From Pseudodesulfovibrio hydrargyri (GTDB lineage: Bacteria; Desulfobacterota; Desulfovibrionia; Desulfovibrionales; Desulfovibrionaceae): a stretch of 64,000 nucleotides of DNA. The translations under genes were made by a program, and so were the position numbers. Location: assembly GCF_001874525.1 (NCBI RefSeq), contig NZ_LKAQ01000005.1:214061-278060 (forward strand), in the 5' to 3' direction. Below, piece after piece: positions 52,429 to 61,753 of the stretch (its first letter is position 1; the number at the start of each line of letters is the position of its first letter). The notes beneath the pieces were generated by a model that saw only the letters and a list, made by a program, of their open reading frames with translations, ran no database searches and had not been told where the DNA came from.

Positions 52429-52875
52429 ATGCGTAAATCCGTTGCCGCCACCACCCTGCTCCTTTTCGCCCTGGCCGTGCTGGCCGGGTGCGCCCTGGGC
52501 CGCAAGCAGTGGCCCGAGGCCACCCGGAGCGAGGATAGGTTCAACCTGAAGCTCATGGACGGCGAGCGCATTGACGACTGCCTGGTCCTGCGGGTGGGCG
52601 TGTCGGGCGCGGTGGAACGCCTGTGGCGCGCCAGCGTGCTCTACGAACCCGTGGGAGATGAAGAGGGCCAGGGCTGCGTCGGCTGCCCGTTCGTCCCCCG
52701 CGAGGCAAAACATTTCACCCGCGACCAGCAGGGCTTCGACCTTCAGGGCAATGTCCTGAAACTGGGCATCTGCGGGCTCGAACCCGGCGTGGAGTACCGC
52801 TTTCAGGTGTCCGGCAAGAGCGAGATTCCGACCATGCGGATGCAGTACACCGACGTGTACATGGCCGAACCGTGA
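52429..52875 (+). CDS. Lipoprotein of unknown function
   Basis: 148 residues. Signal peptide with lipobox VLAGC (Cys21), so it is a lipoprotein. The mature part has a pair CVGC near 85 and is predicted mostly beta (CLVLRVGVSG, KLGICGLEPGVEYRFQVSG). No family recognised. It starts 3 bases after the mutS stop, so it is translated with mutS, and lysA follows after about 90 bases. Confidence 0.75.
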   Translation: MRKSVAATTLLLFALAVLAGCALGRKQWPEATRSEDRFNLKLMDGERIDDCLVLRVGVSGAVERLWRASVLYEPVGDEEGQGCVGCPFVPREAKHFTRDQQGFDLQGNVLKLGICGLEPGVEYRFQVSGKSEIPTMRMQYTDVYMAEP

Positions 52876-52964
52876 GCCGCTCTTTTATATGGCAAAAGTA
52901 TTGGATGATATCGTTACATAAGGCGTATTGATCCCCATACATCTTTATCAGGAGATCGAATCAT

Positions 52965-54203
52965 ATGCATCATTTCGAACATCGGGACGGCGTGCTGTTT
53001 GCCGAAGAGGTGAGCGTCACGGAACTGGCCAAGCAGTACGGCACCCCGCTCTATATCTATTCCGCGGCGACCTTCAAGCGCCATTTCAAGGCCTTTGATT
53101 CCGCCTTTGACGAGCTTGACCATCTGACCTGCTTTTCGGTCAAGGCCAACTCCAACCTGTCCGTGCTCAAGATGCTGGCCCGGGAAGGCGCGGGCATGGA
53201 CATCGTCTCCGGCGGCGAACTCTACCGCGCCCTTCAGGCCGGCGTGGATGCCAGCCGCATCGTCTATTCCGGCGTGGGAAAGCGTGACTCCGAGATTCGC
53301 GATGCCCTGGAGGCCCGCATCCTCATGTTCAACGTGGAGTCCATGGCCGAACTGGAGAGGATCAACCAGGTTGCCGGGGAAATGGGCACCACCGCGCGCG
53401 TCAGCTTCCGCATCAACCCGGACGTGGACCCGCAGACCCACCCGTACATCTCCACCGGCATGCAGAAGAACAAGTTCGGCCTGGACATCGACCTGTCCAT
53501 GGAGGCCTACAAGCGGGCCGCCGAACTCGAGAACATCGAGCCCGTGGGCATGGACTGCCACATCGGCTCCCAGCTGACCAGCCTTGACCCGTTCCTTGAG
53601 GCCCTGGACAAGCTTCTGGCCTTCCACGCTCGGCTCAAGGACATCGGCATCGAGATCAAGTACCTGGACCTGGGCGGCGGCCTGGGCATCCCCTACAACG
53701 AGGAGGAGCCGCCACACCCCGCCGAGTTCGGCAAGGCGCTGAGCGACAAGCTCAAGGGGCTGCAGCTCAAGGTCATCCTGGAACCGGGCCGGGTCATCGC
53801 GGGTAACGCGGGTATCCTGGTCACCGAGGTGGTCTACACCAAGTCCAACCCGACCAAGAATTTCCTGATCGTGGACGCGGCCATGAACGACCTGATCCGG
53901 CCGAGCCTGTACGGCTCCTACCATCGCATCGAGGAAGTGGAGCAAAAGGGCCGCGAGCCCAAGGTCTTTGACGTGGTCGGTCCCATCTGCGAGTCCGGCG
54001 ACTTCCTGGCCCGCGACCGTGAGCTGCCCGCCGTGAAACAGGGCGAGCGGCTGGTCTGCTACTCGGCCGGGGCCTACGGCTTCACCATGTCGTCCAACTA
54101 CAACTCCAGGCCGCGCGCCTGCGAACTGCTCGTGGACGGCGACAAGGTCATTGTCGCCCGCAGGCGAGAGACGTATGATGATCTCATAATGAACGAACTC
54201 TAG
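52965..54203 (+). CDS. lysA: Diaminopimelate decarboxylase
   Basis: 412 residues, a fold type III PLP enzyme. The PLP lysine is Lys60 in CFSVKANSNLSVL. Other motifs: SGGELYRAL, GSQLTSLDPF, DLGGGLGIPY, EPGRVIAGNAG and CESGDFLARDRELP. It makes lysine from meso-diaminopimelate, completing the pathway that includes dapL at 42618. AGGAGA precedes the ATG. A strong terminator follows. Confidence 0.96.
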   Translation: MHHFEHRDGVLFAEEVSVTELAKQYGTPLYIYSAATFKRHFKAFDSAFDELDHLTCFSVKANSNLSVLKMLAREGAGMDIVSGGELYRALQAGVDASRIVYSGVGKRDSEIRDALEARILMFNVESMAELERINQVAGEMGTTARVSFRINPDVDPQTHPYISTGMQKNKFGLDIDLSMEAYKRAAELENIEPVGMDCHIGSQLTSLDPFLEALDKLLAFHARLKDIGIEIKYLDLGGGLGIPYNEEEPPHPAEFGKALSDKLKGLQLKVILEPGRVIAGNAGILVTEVVYTKSNPTKNFLIVDAAMNDLIRPSLYGSYHRIEEVEQKGREPKVFDVVGPICESGDFLARDRELPAVKQGERLVCYSAGAYGFTMSSNYNSRPRACELLVDGDKVIVARRRETYDDLIMNEL

Positions 54204-54210
54204 CCTAACC

Positions 54211-54239
54211 GGCCGGGGGTTCCCCCCGGCCTTTTTTTT
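54211..54239 (+). terminator. Rho-independent terminator after lysA
   Basis: GGCCGGGGG pairs with CCCCCGGCC around a short loop and is followed by T8. Confidence 0.93.
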
Positions 54240-54250
54240 CGGGTCTAAAT

Positions 54251-54991
54251 ATGGCGCGACTGAACACATTTTTCCTGCCCCCCGACCAATGGCCCGCCCG
54301 CGCGGGCGACGTGGTTCGCCTGAGCGGCCCCGAAGCCCGGCACATGGGCACCATCCTGCGCACGGAAAAGGCGCAGACGGTCCGGCTCTTTGACGGGCAG
54401 GGACACGACGGGCTCTTCACGGTGCGCGACATCGCCAAAAACCGGGCCGATCTCGAGGCCGTGGAACTGGCCGAGCACCCTGCTCCCGAAGGCGGCCTGA
54501 CCCTGGCCATCGGCTGGGGCAAGTCCAAGCGCCGGGACTATCTGCTGGAAAAAATCGTCGAACTTCAGGGAAACGGCGTGATCTTCTGGCAGGCCGTGCG
54601 CAGCCAGGGGGGGCTGCCCAAAGATCCCAAGGCGGCCTGGAACGAAAAGTTCATCCAGGCGGCCAAGCAATGCGGGGCCGTCCGGTTGCCCGAACTCGAG
54701 ACCGTGTCCGGCGGCGTGGGCGGGCTCCTGGCACTGGCCGGGGGGTTCGACCACTGTTATCTGGCCTGGGAGGCTGGGGAGGCCGACACGCCCCTGGCGC
54801 CCGACATGCTTTCCAAAGGACGCACTCTTGTAGTAGTTGGACCGGAAGGCGGCTTTGACCCGGCCGAGGCGGACAGGCTTATCGGAGCCGGATTCGTCCC
54901 GGTGACGCTCGGGCCCTCCATCCTGCGCTGGGAGACCGCCGCCGTATATTGCCTGAGTCTCGCCATGTTCGGCGCACAGGACAGGTCATGA
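54251..54991 (+). CDS. rsmE: 16S rRNA m3U1498 methyltransferase
   Basis: 246 residues. A PUA-like N-terminus (GPEARHMGTILRTEKAQ) is followed by a SPOUT methyltransferase domain with the knot motifs VVVGPEGGFDPAEAD and LGPSILRWETAAV. It methylates U1498 of 16S rRNA. Its stop overlaps the start of rarA by 4 bases (ATGA), showing translational coupling. Transcription probably starts right after the lysA terminator. Confidence 0.94.
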   Translation: MARLNTFFLPPDQWPARAGDVVRLSGPEARHMGTILRTEKAQTVRLFDGQGHDGLFTVRDIAKNRADLEAVELAEHPAPEGGLTLAIGWGKSKRRDYLLEKIVELQGNGVIFWQAVRSQGGLPKDPKAAWNEKFIQAAKQCGAVRLPELETVSGGVGGLLALAGGFDHCYLAWEAGEADTPLAPDMLSKGRTLVVVGPEGGFDPAEADRLIGAGFVPVTLGPSILRWETAAVYCLSLAMFGAQDRS

Positions 54992-56211
54992 AGCTGGAAA
55001 TAGAAGAAAGCCAACCGCTTGCCGACAGGATTCGTCCGGCCACCATGGACGATTTCGTGGGCCAGGGCCACATCCGCAACCGGATCGACGCCTTTGCCCA
55101 GTCCAAGCGCATGCCCAGCCTCCTGCTCTTCGGCCCGCCCGGCTGCGGCAAGTCCACCCTGGCCCTGCTTCTGGCCCAGCTGACGGGCAAGAAATACCTG
55201 CGGGTCAGTGCGCCCGAGGCAGGCCTGACCGCCCTGCGCAAGATGCTGCCCGGCCAGGAAATCCTCATCCTCGACGAGCTGCACCGTTTCTCCAAGGCCC
55301 AGCAGGACTTCTTTCTGCCCATCCTGGAGAGCGGCGAGATCACCCTGCTGGCCACCACCACCGAGAACCCTTCCTTCAGCGTCACCCGGCAGCTGCTCTC
55401 CCGGCTGCACGTCCTGCGCCTGCGCCAGCTCAGCCGCGAGGAACTGGTGGGCGTGTCCCATCGTGGGGCTCAGGAACTGGGCGTGGAGCTCGAGGAAGAG
55501 AGCCACAAGATGCTCGCGGCCATGGCCGGGGGCGATGCTCGAACTCTATTGAATTTACTGGAATACACGGCGGAGCTGCCCAAGGAGAGGCGGTGCCCCG
55601 AGTGCCTGCGCGAGTCCCTGCCCGAGATCGTGGTCCGGGGCGACCGCGACGGCGACTCCCATTATGAACTAGTCTCGGCCATGATCAAGTCCATTCGTGG
55701 CTCAGACCCGGACGCGGCCCTGTACTATCTGGCCTGTCTGCTGGAGAGCGGCGAGGACCCGCGTTTCGTCACCCGGCGGCTGATTATCTCGGCTACCGAG
55801 GACGTGGGGCTCGGCGACCCGTTCGCCCTGAACCAGGCCGTGGCCTGCCATCAGGCTGTGGAAGCCATCGGCATGCCCGAAGGACTCATCCCCATGGCCC
55901 AGACCACCGTGTACCTGGCCCTGGCGCCCAAGAGCAACGCCACCTACGCCGCCTACCGCACCGCCCAGAAGGAGGTTCGGGAGAACGGCACCCGGGCGGT
56001 TCCCCTGCACCTGCGCAACGCCACCAGCTCCCTGCAACGGGAATGGGGCTACGGGCGCGGCTATCTCTATCCGCACAACTTCCCCAAGGGATGGGCGGAC
56101 CAGGACTATCTGCCGAGCGAACTGCTGGGCCGCAAGTTCTACCATCCCAAGGATCAGGGCGAGGAACCCCGGCTCAACGCATGGCTACGGCAGTTCAAGA
56201 AGCAGCGATAA
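54988..56211 (+). CDS. rarA: Replication-associated recombination protein RarA
   Basis: 407 residues, an AAA+ ATPase of the RarA/MgsA/WRNIP1 family. Walker A GPPGCGKS near 49-56, Walker B LILDELHRFSKAQQD, sensor TTTENPSF. The C-terminal region has the RarA order: SAMIKSIRGSDPDAALYYLA, RRLIISATEDVGLGDP and TVYLALAPKSNATYAAY. RarA acts at stalled replication forks. I chose ATG at 54988, overlapping the rsmE stop. A terminator follows. Confidence 0.94.
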   Translation: MKLEIEESQPLADRIRPATMDDFVGQGHIRNRIDAFAQSKRMPSLLLFGPPGCGKSTLALLLAQLTGKKYLRVSAPEAGLTALRKMLPGQEILILDELHRFSKAQQDFFLPILESGEITLLATTTENPSFSVTRQLLSRLHVLRLRQLSREELVGVSHRGAQELGVELEEESHKMLAAMAGGDARTLLNLLEYTAELPKERRCPECLRESLPEIVVRGDRDGDSHYELVSAMIKSIRGSDPDAALYYLACLLESGEDPRFVTRRLIISATEDVGLGDPFALNQAVACHQAVEAIGMPEGLIPMAQTTVYLALAPKSNATYAAYRTAQKEVRENGTRAVPLHLRNATSSLQREWGYGRGYLYPHNFPKGWADQDYLPSELLGRKFYHPKDQGEEPRLNAWLRQFKKQR

Positions 56212-56222
56212 TTTCCGCAATG

Positions 56223-56256
56223 AAAAAGCCTGGTTGAATTTTCAACTAGGTTTTTT
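56223..56256. terminator. Bidirectional terminator between rarA and a glycosyltransferase gene
   Basis: AAAAAGCCTGGTTGAA pairs with TTCAACTAGGTTTTTT with one mismatch; A and T runs flank both sides. Confidence 0.85.
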
Positions 56257-56279
56257 CTTCATGAACAACCTTAGCTTTT

Positions 56280-57551
56280 TCAGGACTGTTTCCTGTACAG
56301 TTTTCGCCACTCGTCCAGGAAGAGGATGGCCGTATCCAGATCGTCCAGCCTGCCCTGCTGCTGGCGGACGGCCCAGACCAGGTCCTCGAAAGCCACGTCC
56401 TCGGGCAGTCCCAACCGGGCCAGGAGCGTCCGGATGTCCGCCTGCAATTCGGGCGGAAAGTCCTGGCCGAAAACCGGGGAGCCTTCGCGGCGTTTGGGCC
56501 AGCCAGGAATCCGCTCGGCAGTAAATTTCAGCAGAGTGCGCATGCGCTGCGCATAGGTATGCTCCTTGAGGACTCGGGCCCGCGCCCGGTCGGCAAAGGC
56601 CTGGCGTTCTTCGGGCCGCGAGGAAAAATATTCAATCTTTTCGATAAGCTCTTCAATGGATGAGAAGATCGCCAACTCGTTCTCGGCAAACGCCTCGTCC
56701 ATGAGAGTGCGCCTGTCCACCAGTTGGAACGTTCCGCAGGCGGCCAGCTCGAAGGTGCGCGGGTTGACGAAGTCGCCGAAGGTGACCAGTTCGTCGGCCT
56801 GGATGGACGAATGAAGGTTCAAATTAATGGCGGTGGCGTTGAAAATCTTCACGCATTCCTCGGGAGTTACGCGTGCGCCCTTGAGTTGGAGCAGCGGCTC
56901 GAGCACGTGATCGCCCTCCCACTCCGTACCCCATATCTTGAAATCGAAATTGACCAGTTCGTGGAAGGCCTTGCGCCGGTTGGGATAGCCCGCGCCCATG
57001 AACGAGACTTCGGAGCCGAACTTGCGCCGCTCCACCGGGCTCAACTCCATGGGTCGGTGGAAATCCGGCTGGGCGGCCAGGGGCAGGTACAGCGCGTTAT
57101 TTTGACCGATGGCCGCAAGATCCTCGAAGAATTGCCCTTTCTGGATCACGGCAAAGACGTCGTACAGGGGCGCGAAGGACTTCCAGTAGGTGAACAGGTC
57201 GTGGTCTTCCACGAACCACATGGCCGTGGCCACCCCGTCGCGCCGCAGCCGTTTCAGGGCCTGGGGATTGAGCGGGGCCTGAGCCATGGCCAGGACCAGA
57301 TCCGGCTCAAAGGTCTCGACCTTGGCCAGAACGGCCTGGCTGACCACGTTCAGAAAGGAATTCTGCAAGTAATCCAAACGGTCCGTGGTCACTTTGAGAT
57401 CGTTCAGGGCGGTGTAGGCCGGGTAGAAGTCCGGGGCCTCGAAGACCTCGGCCAGATGCCCTTCCTGCTTCAGGGCCGAGGCCACGTACCGGCCGATGGG
57501 CAAGGAGCCGCCATAGAGCGGCAGAACGACGAGAATGCGCAACGTTTGCAT
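56280..57551 (-). CDS. CgeB-type glycosyltransferase
   Basis: 423 residues. The N-terminal half (1-190) resembles a GT-B donor/acceptor Rossmann fold (ILVVLPLYGGSLPIGRY, PDLVLAMAQAPL, WFVEDHDLF). The C-terminal half has the spore-maturation CgeB-like pattern SEVSFMGAGYPNRRKAF, NLHSS, NPRTFELAACGTFQLVD. These proteins probably glycosylate surface structures; in some relatives such genes lie near flagellar or LPS loci. It follows a heptosyltransferase-type gene by 4 bases on the same strand, so both may work on the same glycan. Confidence 0.82.
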   Translation of the reverse strand: MQTLRILVVLPLYGGSLPIGRYVASALKQEGHLAEVFEAPDFYPAYTALNDLKVTTDRLDYLQNSFLNVVSQAVLAKVETFEPDLVLAMAQAPLNPQALKRLRRDGVATAMWFVEDHDLFTYWKSFAPLYDVFAVIQKGQFFEDLAAIGQNNALYLPLAAQPDFHRPMELSPVERRKFGSEVSFMGAGYPNRRKAFHELVNFDFKIWGTEWEGDHVLEPLLQLKGARVTPEECVKIFNATAINLNLHSSIQADELVTFGDFVNPRTFELAACGTFQLVDRRTLMDEAFAENELAIFSSIEELIEKIEYFSSRPEERQAFADRARARVLKEHTYAQRMRTLLKFTAERIPGWPKRREGSPVFGQDFPPELQADIRTLLARLGLPEDVAFEDLVWAVRQQQGRLDDLDTAILFLDEWRKLYRKQS

Positions 57552-57555
57552 ACGG

Positions 57556-58806
57556 TTATTCCTGTGTCTTCGAGGGCTGTTCAGCGGTCATCCAATCCTT
57601 TTCCCGGTAGAGCTGCTGGGCGAAGGCCTGTTCCAGCCGGTCGAAACGCGGCTCCGCGCCGGTCAGGTGGTGGAGGAGAAAATCGCGCAGCACGGTCCGC
57701 CTGGACGCGTCCGCGTCGGTCCCGGCAAAGGGCACGTAGGTCTGGCCCAGACCGTCGAAGGCGGTGTGCAGGGCCAGAATCCCCTCCGGCGCGTGCTCGG
57801 CCTTGCCCGTGACCAGGAAGCGGCGGAGTCCCGGGTCCGCGAACCCGTTCAGGCATTTGACGTTTTCCTGGCACGGCGCGGTCTCCAGGCACGGCAGGCA
57901 GTCGGTCACTCCCTGATAAACCGTGTGCCCGAGGCCATAGGGGCCGGTCTCGAAACACCAGGCCGAGGACAGGAAAAAGGCGGTCACCGGCGTGCCCAGG
58001 TGGGCGGCCAGGTGCATGGTTCCGGTGTCCGGGGTGATCAGCAGGTCCAGGCCGCCGACGATGTTTACGAGCTCTTGCCAGTCCGTCTTCCCGGCCAGGT
58101 TCTCGGTCATGGATTGCAGGTTCGCGGGCAACTCCTTGGTCACGGCCTGCCCTGCCGCGCGTTCGGCCTGTCCGCCCAGGAGTTTGATGGACCGGGCTTT
58201 GCGCGAACCGGCCAGGGTGGCCGCGATCCGGGCGAGCAGCGGCGCGGGCAGGGAGCGTCGGGACTCGCGTCCGGCCAGGACCACGCCGATGCCGCCGCCC
58301 TTGGGCGTGGCCTCGGGGTTGATCGCGGACGCGGGGAGCATGTCCGGGCAGTACGCGCCCCAGAAGTCCACCAGGTTCATGCCCAGTCGGCGGAAACCGG
58401 ACCAGCGCATGGCCATGGCGGGCCACCGGCCGATGATCTCCTGGCCGCTGCGCCAGGCGTACCCCTCCACCCTTTCCGGATCGAACATGGCGGCCAGGCG
58501 GAAGTTCAGGCCCGAGAAATTCAGGTTGTAGATGGTCTCGAAGTCCATGGCCGCCAGGTCGGCGAAGACCTGCCGGTTGTCCAGGAGCATCTTGAGCGAG
58601 GCCTGGCCGTCGCTCAGTCCCGTGCCGTGGGCCGTGATCGGGTGCAGGACCACGTCGGGATAGACCAGCCGGGCCAGGGGTGCCAGGGAGGCGTCCAGGC
58701 ACAGGTGGACCGTGGCCCCGGGGCGTGCCGCAAGGGTCCCCAGCAGCCGCTTGGTCTGGATCAGGTCCCCGAACCGGGCGAGTTGTATGACGAGGTAATT
58801 CTTCAT
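57556..58806 (-). CDS. Glycosyltransferase family 9 (heptosyltransferase-like)
   Basis: 416 residues. GT9 features: start YLVIQLARFGDLIQTKRLL, then the C-terminal donor site LITPDTGTMHLAAHLGTPVTAFF. A cysteine cluster (CLPCLETAPCQENVKC) near 315-330 resembles that seen in several GT9 proteins and may bind metal. GT9 enzymes add ADP-heptose to LPS core or other acceptors. It is probably in one transcript with the CgeB-type gene. It is divergent from the heme operon. Confidence 0.88.
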   Translation of the reverse strand: MKNYLVIQLARFGDLIQTKRLLGTLAARPGATVHLCLDASLAPLARLVYPDVVLHPITAHGTGLSDGQASLKMLLDNRQVFADLAAMDFETIYNLNFSGLNFRLAAMFDPERVEGYAWRSGQEIIGRWPAMAMRWSGFRRLGMNLVDFWGAYCPDMLPASAINPEATPKGGGIGVVLAGRESRRSLPAPLLARIAATLAGSRKARSIKLLGGQAERAAGQAVTKELPANLQSMTENLAGKTDWQELVNIVGGLDLLITPDTGTMHLAAHLGTPVTAFFLSSAWCFETGPYGLGHTVYQGVTDCLPCLETAPCQENVKCLNGFADPGLRRFLVTGKAEHAPEGILALHTAFDGLGQTYVPFAGTDADASRRTVLRDFLLHHLTGAEPRFDRLEQAFAQQLYREKDWMTAEQPSKTQE

Positions 58807-58909
58807 GTTGTGTCGCGCGCGTCAAAACACTAGCGTAATTCCTGTGATTCTTGCAAGAACCGGACAATTTCCCATTTTACATGATTGCGCGCATTGGTTA
58901 TCAAGACCC

Positions 58910-59587
58910 ATGCGATATTACCCCATCTTCGTGAACCTGGAAAACAAGGGCTGCCTGGTGGTCGGCGCGGGCGAGGTCGGCAAGCGCAAGATCCAGTCCC
59001 TGATCGATTCCGGGGCCGGTCGCGTGACCATCATCGACACCCGCGAGCCGGGGCCGGAATTCGACTCGGTCACGGCCCTGCCCAACGTGGATTTCCTCTG
59101 CCGCGAGTTCGCGGACACGGACCTGGACGGGAAATTTCTGGTCATCGCCTGTACCTCCTCCGAGGAAGTCAACTGGCGCATCAGCAATCTGTGCCGTGAC
59201 AGGGGCATCCTGTGCAACATCGTGGACCAGCCCGAGAAGTGCAGCTTCATCGTGCCCGCCACGGTCAAGCGCGGGGATTTGACGGTGGCCATCTCCACGG
59301 CGGGCCGCAGCCCGGCCATGGCCAAGCGCATCCGCAAGGAATTGCAGGAGAGTTTCGGTGACGAGTACGCCAACCTGCTGACCGCCATGGGCCGCATCCG
59401 GCCGCTCATGCTCTCGTTGGGCCTGACCACGGCCGACAACACGGCGGTCTTCCGCTCCCTGGTCAATTCCGCTCTGCTCGACGCCCTGAAGGGTCACGAC
59501 CTTGACGCGGCCACGGAAATTCTTAAAGAATCGTTGCCCGACCCGTTGCACGACAACATTCCGGAGTTGCTTGATGGGCTTGTTTGA
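58910..59587 (+). CDS. Precorrin-2 dehydrogenase/sirohydrochlorin ferrochelatase-type protein
   Basis: 225 residues, the Met8/CysG N-terminal type. The NAD-binding start YYPIFVNLENKGCLVVGAGEVGKRK is followed by ACTSSEEVNWRISNLCRD, NIVDQPEKCSFIVPATVKRGDLTVAISTAGRSPAMAKRIRKELQ. It oxidises precorrin-2 to sirohydrochlorin and may insert iron. In sulfate reducers sirohydrochlorin feeds siroheme and the alternative heme route. It overlaps the next gene by 14 bases. I chose the ATG at 58910 by family length; the ribosome site is weak. Confidence 0.92.
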   Translation: MRYYPIFVNLENKGCLVVGAGEVGKRKIQSLIDSGAGRVTIIDTREPGPEFDSVTALPNVDFLCREFADTDLDGKFLVIACTSSEEVNWRISNLCRDRGILCNIVDQPEKCSFIVPATVKRGDLTVAISTAGRSPAMAKRIRKELQESFGDEYANLLTAMGRIRPLMLSLGLTTADNTAVFRSLVNSALLDALKGHDLDAATEILKESLPDPLHDNIPELLDGLV

Positions 59588-60386
59588 ATCGCTCCACATC
59601 GTTATCGCGGCGCTCTACGCGCTCGGCACCGTGCTGTTCCTGACCTCCGTGTTCACGGAGAACGACAGGCTCAAGCGCATCGCCATCTGGCTGGCCGTCC
59701 TCGGCTTCACCTTCAATACCGTGGACCTGGGGCTGACCCTGAGCCATGATCCGGCCGTTCTGGGCGGCGGCAATTTCTACTTCAACATCATCGGCTGGTG
59801 CGCCCTGGCCCTGTATTTCTTCCTTTGGTGGCGGCTGCGCCTCGAATACCTGGCCATCACCGCCCTGCCCTTCGCTCTGCTGCTGTTCATCGCCTCGCTG
59901 GCCATGGGCGGCATCCGGGTCGTCTGGCCGCCGAGGCTGACCGCCTTGTTCTTCGGCCTGCACATCGGCTCGCTCGTGCTCACGCTCGGCGCATTGATGA
60001 TGGCCTTCGGCGCGGGCCTCGCCTTCCTCTACTACAACCGCAAGCTCAAGACCAAGGAAGGGCTGTCGGCCATGGGCAACGCCGTCCCGTCCCTGGACAA
60101 GTTCGACACCGTCAACCGCTGGGCCGTGCTGATCGGGTTCCCGCTCTACACCCTGGGCATCTTCTCCACCTTCAGTTGGTACCTGATCGCCCCGTTCAAG
60201 CCCTTCGCCTGGGACATCATGAAGATCGGCTCCCTGGCGGTCTGGTTCCTCTACGCCTTCCTCTTTCATCAGCGTGTGGTGCTCGGCTGGCGTGGACGTA
60301 AACCGGCCATCCTGGCCATCTGGGTCTTTGCCGGGATGTGCGTCTCTCTCATTCACCACGCCATCACCTTCAGGGCGGCACCATGA
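59574..60386 (+). CDS. CcsA/HemX-family membrane protein
   Basis: 270 residues with about eight membrane helices. It belongs to the cytochrome c assembly superfamily (CcsA/CcmC/HemX). The WWD signature of true heme handlers is weak: only a short FAWDIMKIGS is seen at the expected place. The position just before hemA recalls HemX, which limits HemA levels in Bacillus. It could therefore either control glutamyl-tRNA reductase or handle heme. It is translationally coupled with both neighbours. Confidence 0.82.
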   Translation: MGLFESLHIVIAALYALGTVLFLTSVFTENDRLKRIAIWLAVLGFTFNTVDLGLTLSHDPAVLGGGNFYFNIIGWCALALYFFLWWRLRLEYLAITALPFALLLFIASLAMGGIRVVWPPRLTALFFGLHIGSLVLTLGALMMAFGAGLAFLYYNRKLKTKEGLSAMGNAVPSLDKFDTVNRWAVLIGFPLYTLGIFSTFSWYLIAPFKPFAWDIMKIGSLAVWFLYAFLFHQRVVLGWRGRKPAILAIWVFAGMCVSLIHHAITFRAAP

Positions 60387-61753
60387 ACAAGCAGATAATC
60401 CTTATTGGCCTGAACCACCGCACGGCGGGCGTGGAAGTGCGTGAGAAATTCGCCCTGACCGACGTCGAGAATTTCGAACAGGGCCTCATGGTCCACTGTC
60501 CCGTGCAGGAGTGTATGGCCCTGTCCACCTGCAACCGGGTGGAGATCGTGGCCGTGGTCAAAAAAGGGCCGGTGGCCGAAGCCATGGCCGCCGTGGTCCA
60601 GTACTGGGCCGGGGCGTGCAACGGCCGGCCCGAGCAGCTGATGGACAACATCTACCAGTACGCCGACCTGGAAGCGGTCAGGCACATCTTCACCGTGGCC
60701 TCGTCCCTGGACTCCATGGTTATGGGCGAGCCGCAGATTCTCGGCCAACTCAAGGACGCCTACCGGGCCGCCGTGGACAAGGGCACGGCCAAGACCATCG
60801 TCAACCGGCTGCTGCACAAGTCCTTTTCCGTGGCCAAGCGCATCCGCACCGAGACGGCCATCGCCTCGAGCGCGGTGTCCATCAGCTATGCGGCCGTGGA
60901 ATTGGCCCGCAAGATATTCGGGGACCTCAAGCCCACCAGGGCCATGCTGGTCGGCGCGGGCGAGATGGCCGAGCTGGCCGCCATGCACCTGCTGCGTAAC
61001 GGGGTCCAGGAAATCATCATCGCCAACCGCACCCTGTCCCGGGCCAAGGCCCTGGCCGCCAGCCTGGGGGGCGAGCCCATCCAGATCGAGGCCATGCCGG
61101 ACCGGCTGCACGAGGTGGACATCGTCATCTCCTCCACCGGCTCCCCGGTGTCCGTCATCAAGGCGAAAGACGTCAAGGCCGTGCTCCGCAAGCGCAAGAA
61201 CAAGCCCATGTTCTTCATCGACATCGCGGTGCCGCGCGATATCGACCCTGACGTCAACACCCTGGACAACGTCTATCTCTACGACATCGACGACCTCAAG
61301 GAAGTGGTGGACGAGAACATGGCCCAGCGCCAGGAAGAGGCCTCCAAGGCCCGCACAGTGGTGGACCTTGAGACCGAGACGTTCGGCAACTGGCTCAACT
61401 CGTTGAACATCCAGCCCACCATCGTGGATCTGGTCGGCAATGCCGAGGACGTGGCCATGCGTGAGCTGGCCAAGACGCTCAAGAAGATCGGCCCGGTGGA
61501 CGACAAGACCCGCAACGCCCTGGAGCGCCTGGTCCTGTCCATCGCCCACAAGTCCCTGCACGAGCCCATCTGTTTCCTGAAGCGCCGCACCCAGGAAGAA
61601 GGTTCGGCCGAGCGGTTCATCGACCTGGCGCGGCGCATGTTCAACCTGGACGACGAGTCCGTGCCGGACAACGCCCACCTGGACCGCAAGCCGGCGTCCT
61701 GCGCCCCCGAGGACATCGAGCAGTACATCGAGATTTCGAAAAAGGAGCAATAA
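60383..61753 (+). CDS. hemA: Glutamyl-tRNA reductase
   Basis: 456 residues. N-terminal LIGLNHRTAGVEVREKF, nucleophile Cys50 in ALSTCNRVEI, then SLDSMVMGEPQILGQLKDAY, the NADPH domain VGAGEMAELA and the C-terminal dimerisation helices. It makes glutamate-1-semialdehyde, the first step of tetrapyrrole synthesis. It overlaps the upstream gene by 4 bases and the downstream small gene by 1 base, so translation is coupled throughout. Confidence 0.96.
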   Translation: MNKQIILIGLNHRTAGVEVREKFALTDVENFEQGLMVHCPVQECMALSTCNRVEIVAVVKKGPVAEAMAAVVQYWAGACNGRPEQLMDNIYQYADLEAVRHIFTVASSLDSMVMGEPQILGQLKDAYRAAVDKGTAKTIVNRLLHKSFSVAKRIRTETAIASSAVSISYAAVELARKIFGDLKPTRAMLVGAGEMAELAAMHLLRNGVQEIIIANRTLSRAKALAASLGGEPIQIEAMPDRLHEVDIVISSTGSPVSVIKAKDVKAVLRKRKNKPMFFIDIAVPRDIDPDVNTLDNVYLYDIDDLKEVVDENMAQRQEEASKARTVVDLETETFGNWLNSLNIQPTIVDLVGNAEDVAMRELAKTLKKIGPVDDKTRNALERLVLSIAHKSLHEPICFLKRRTQEEGSAERFIDLARRMFNLDDESVPDNAHLDRKPASCAPEDIEQYIEISKKEQ

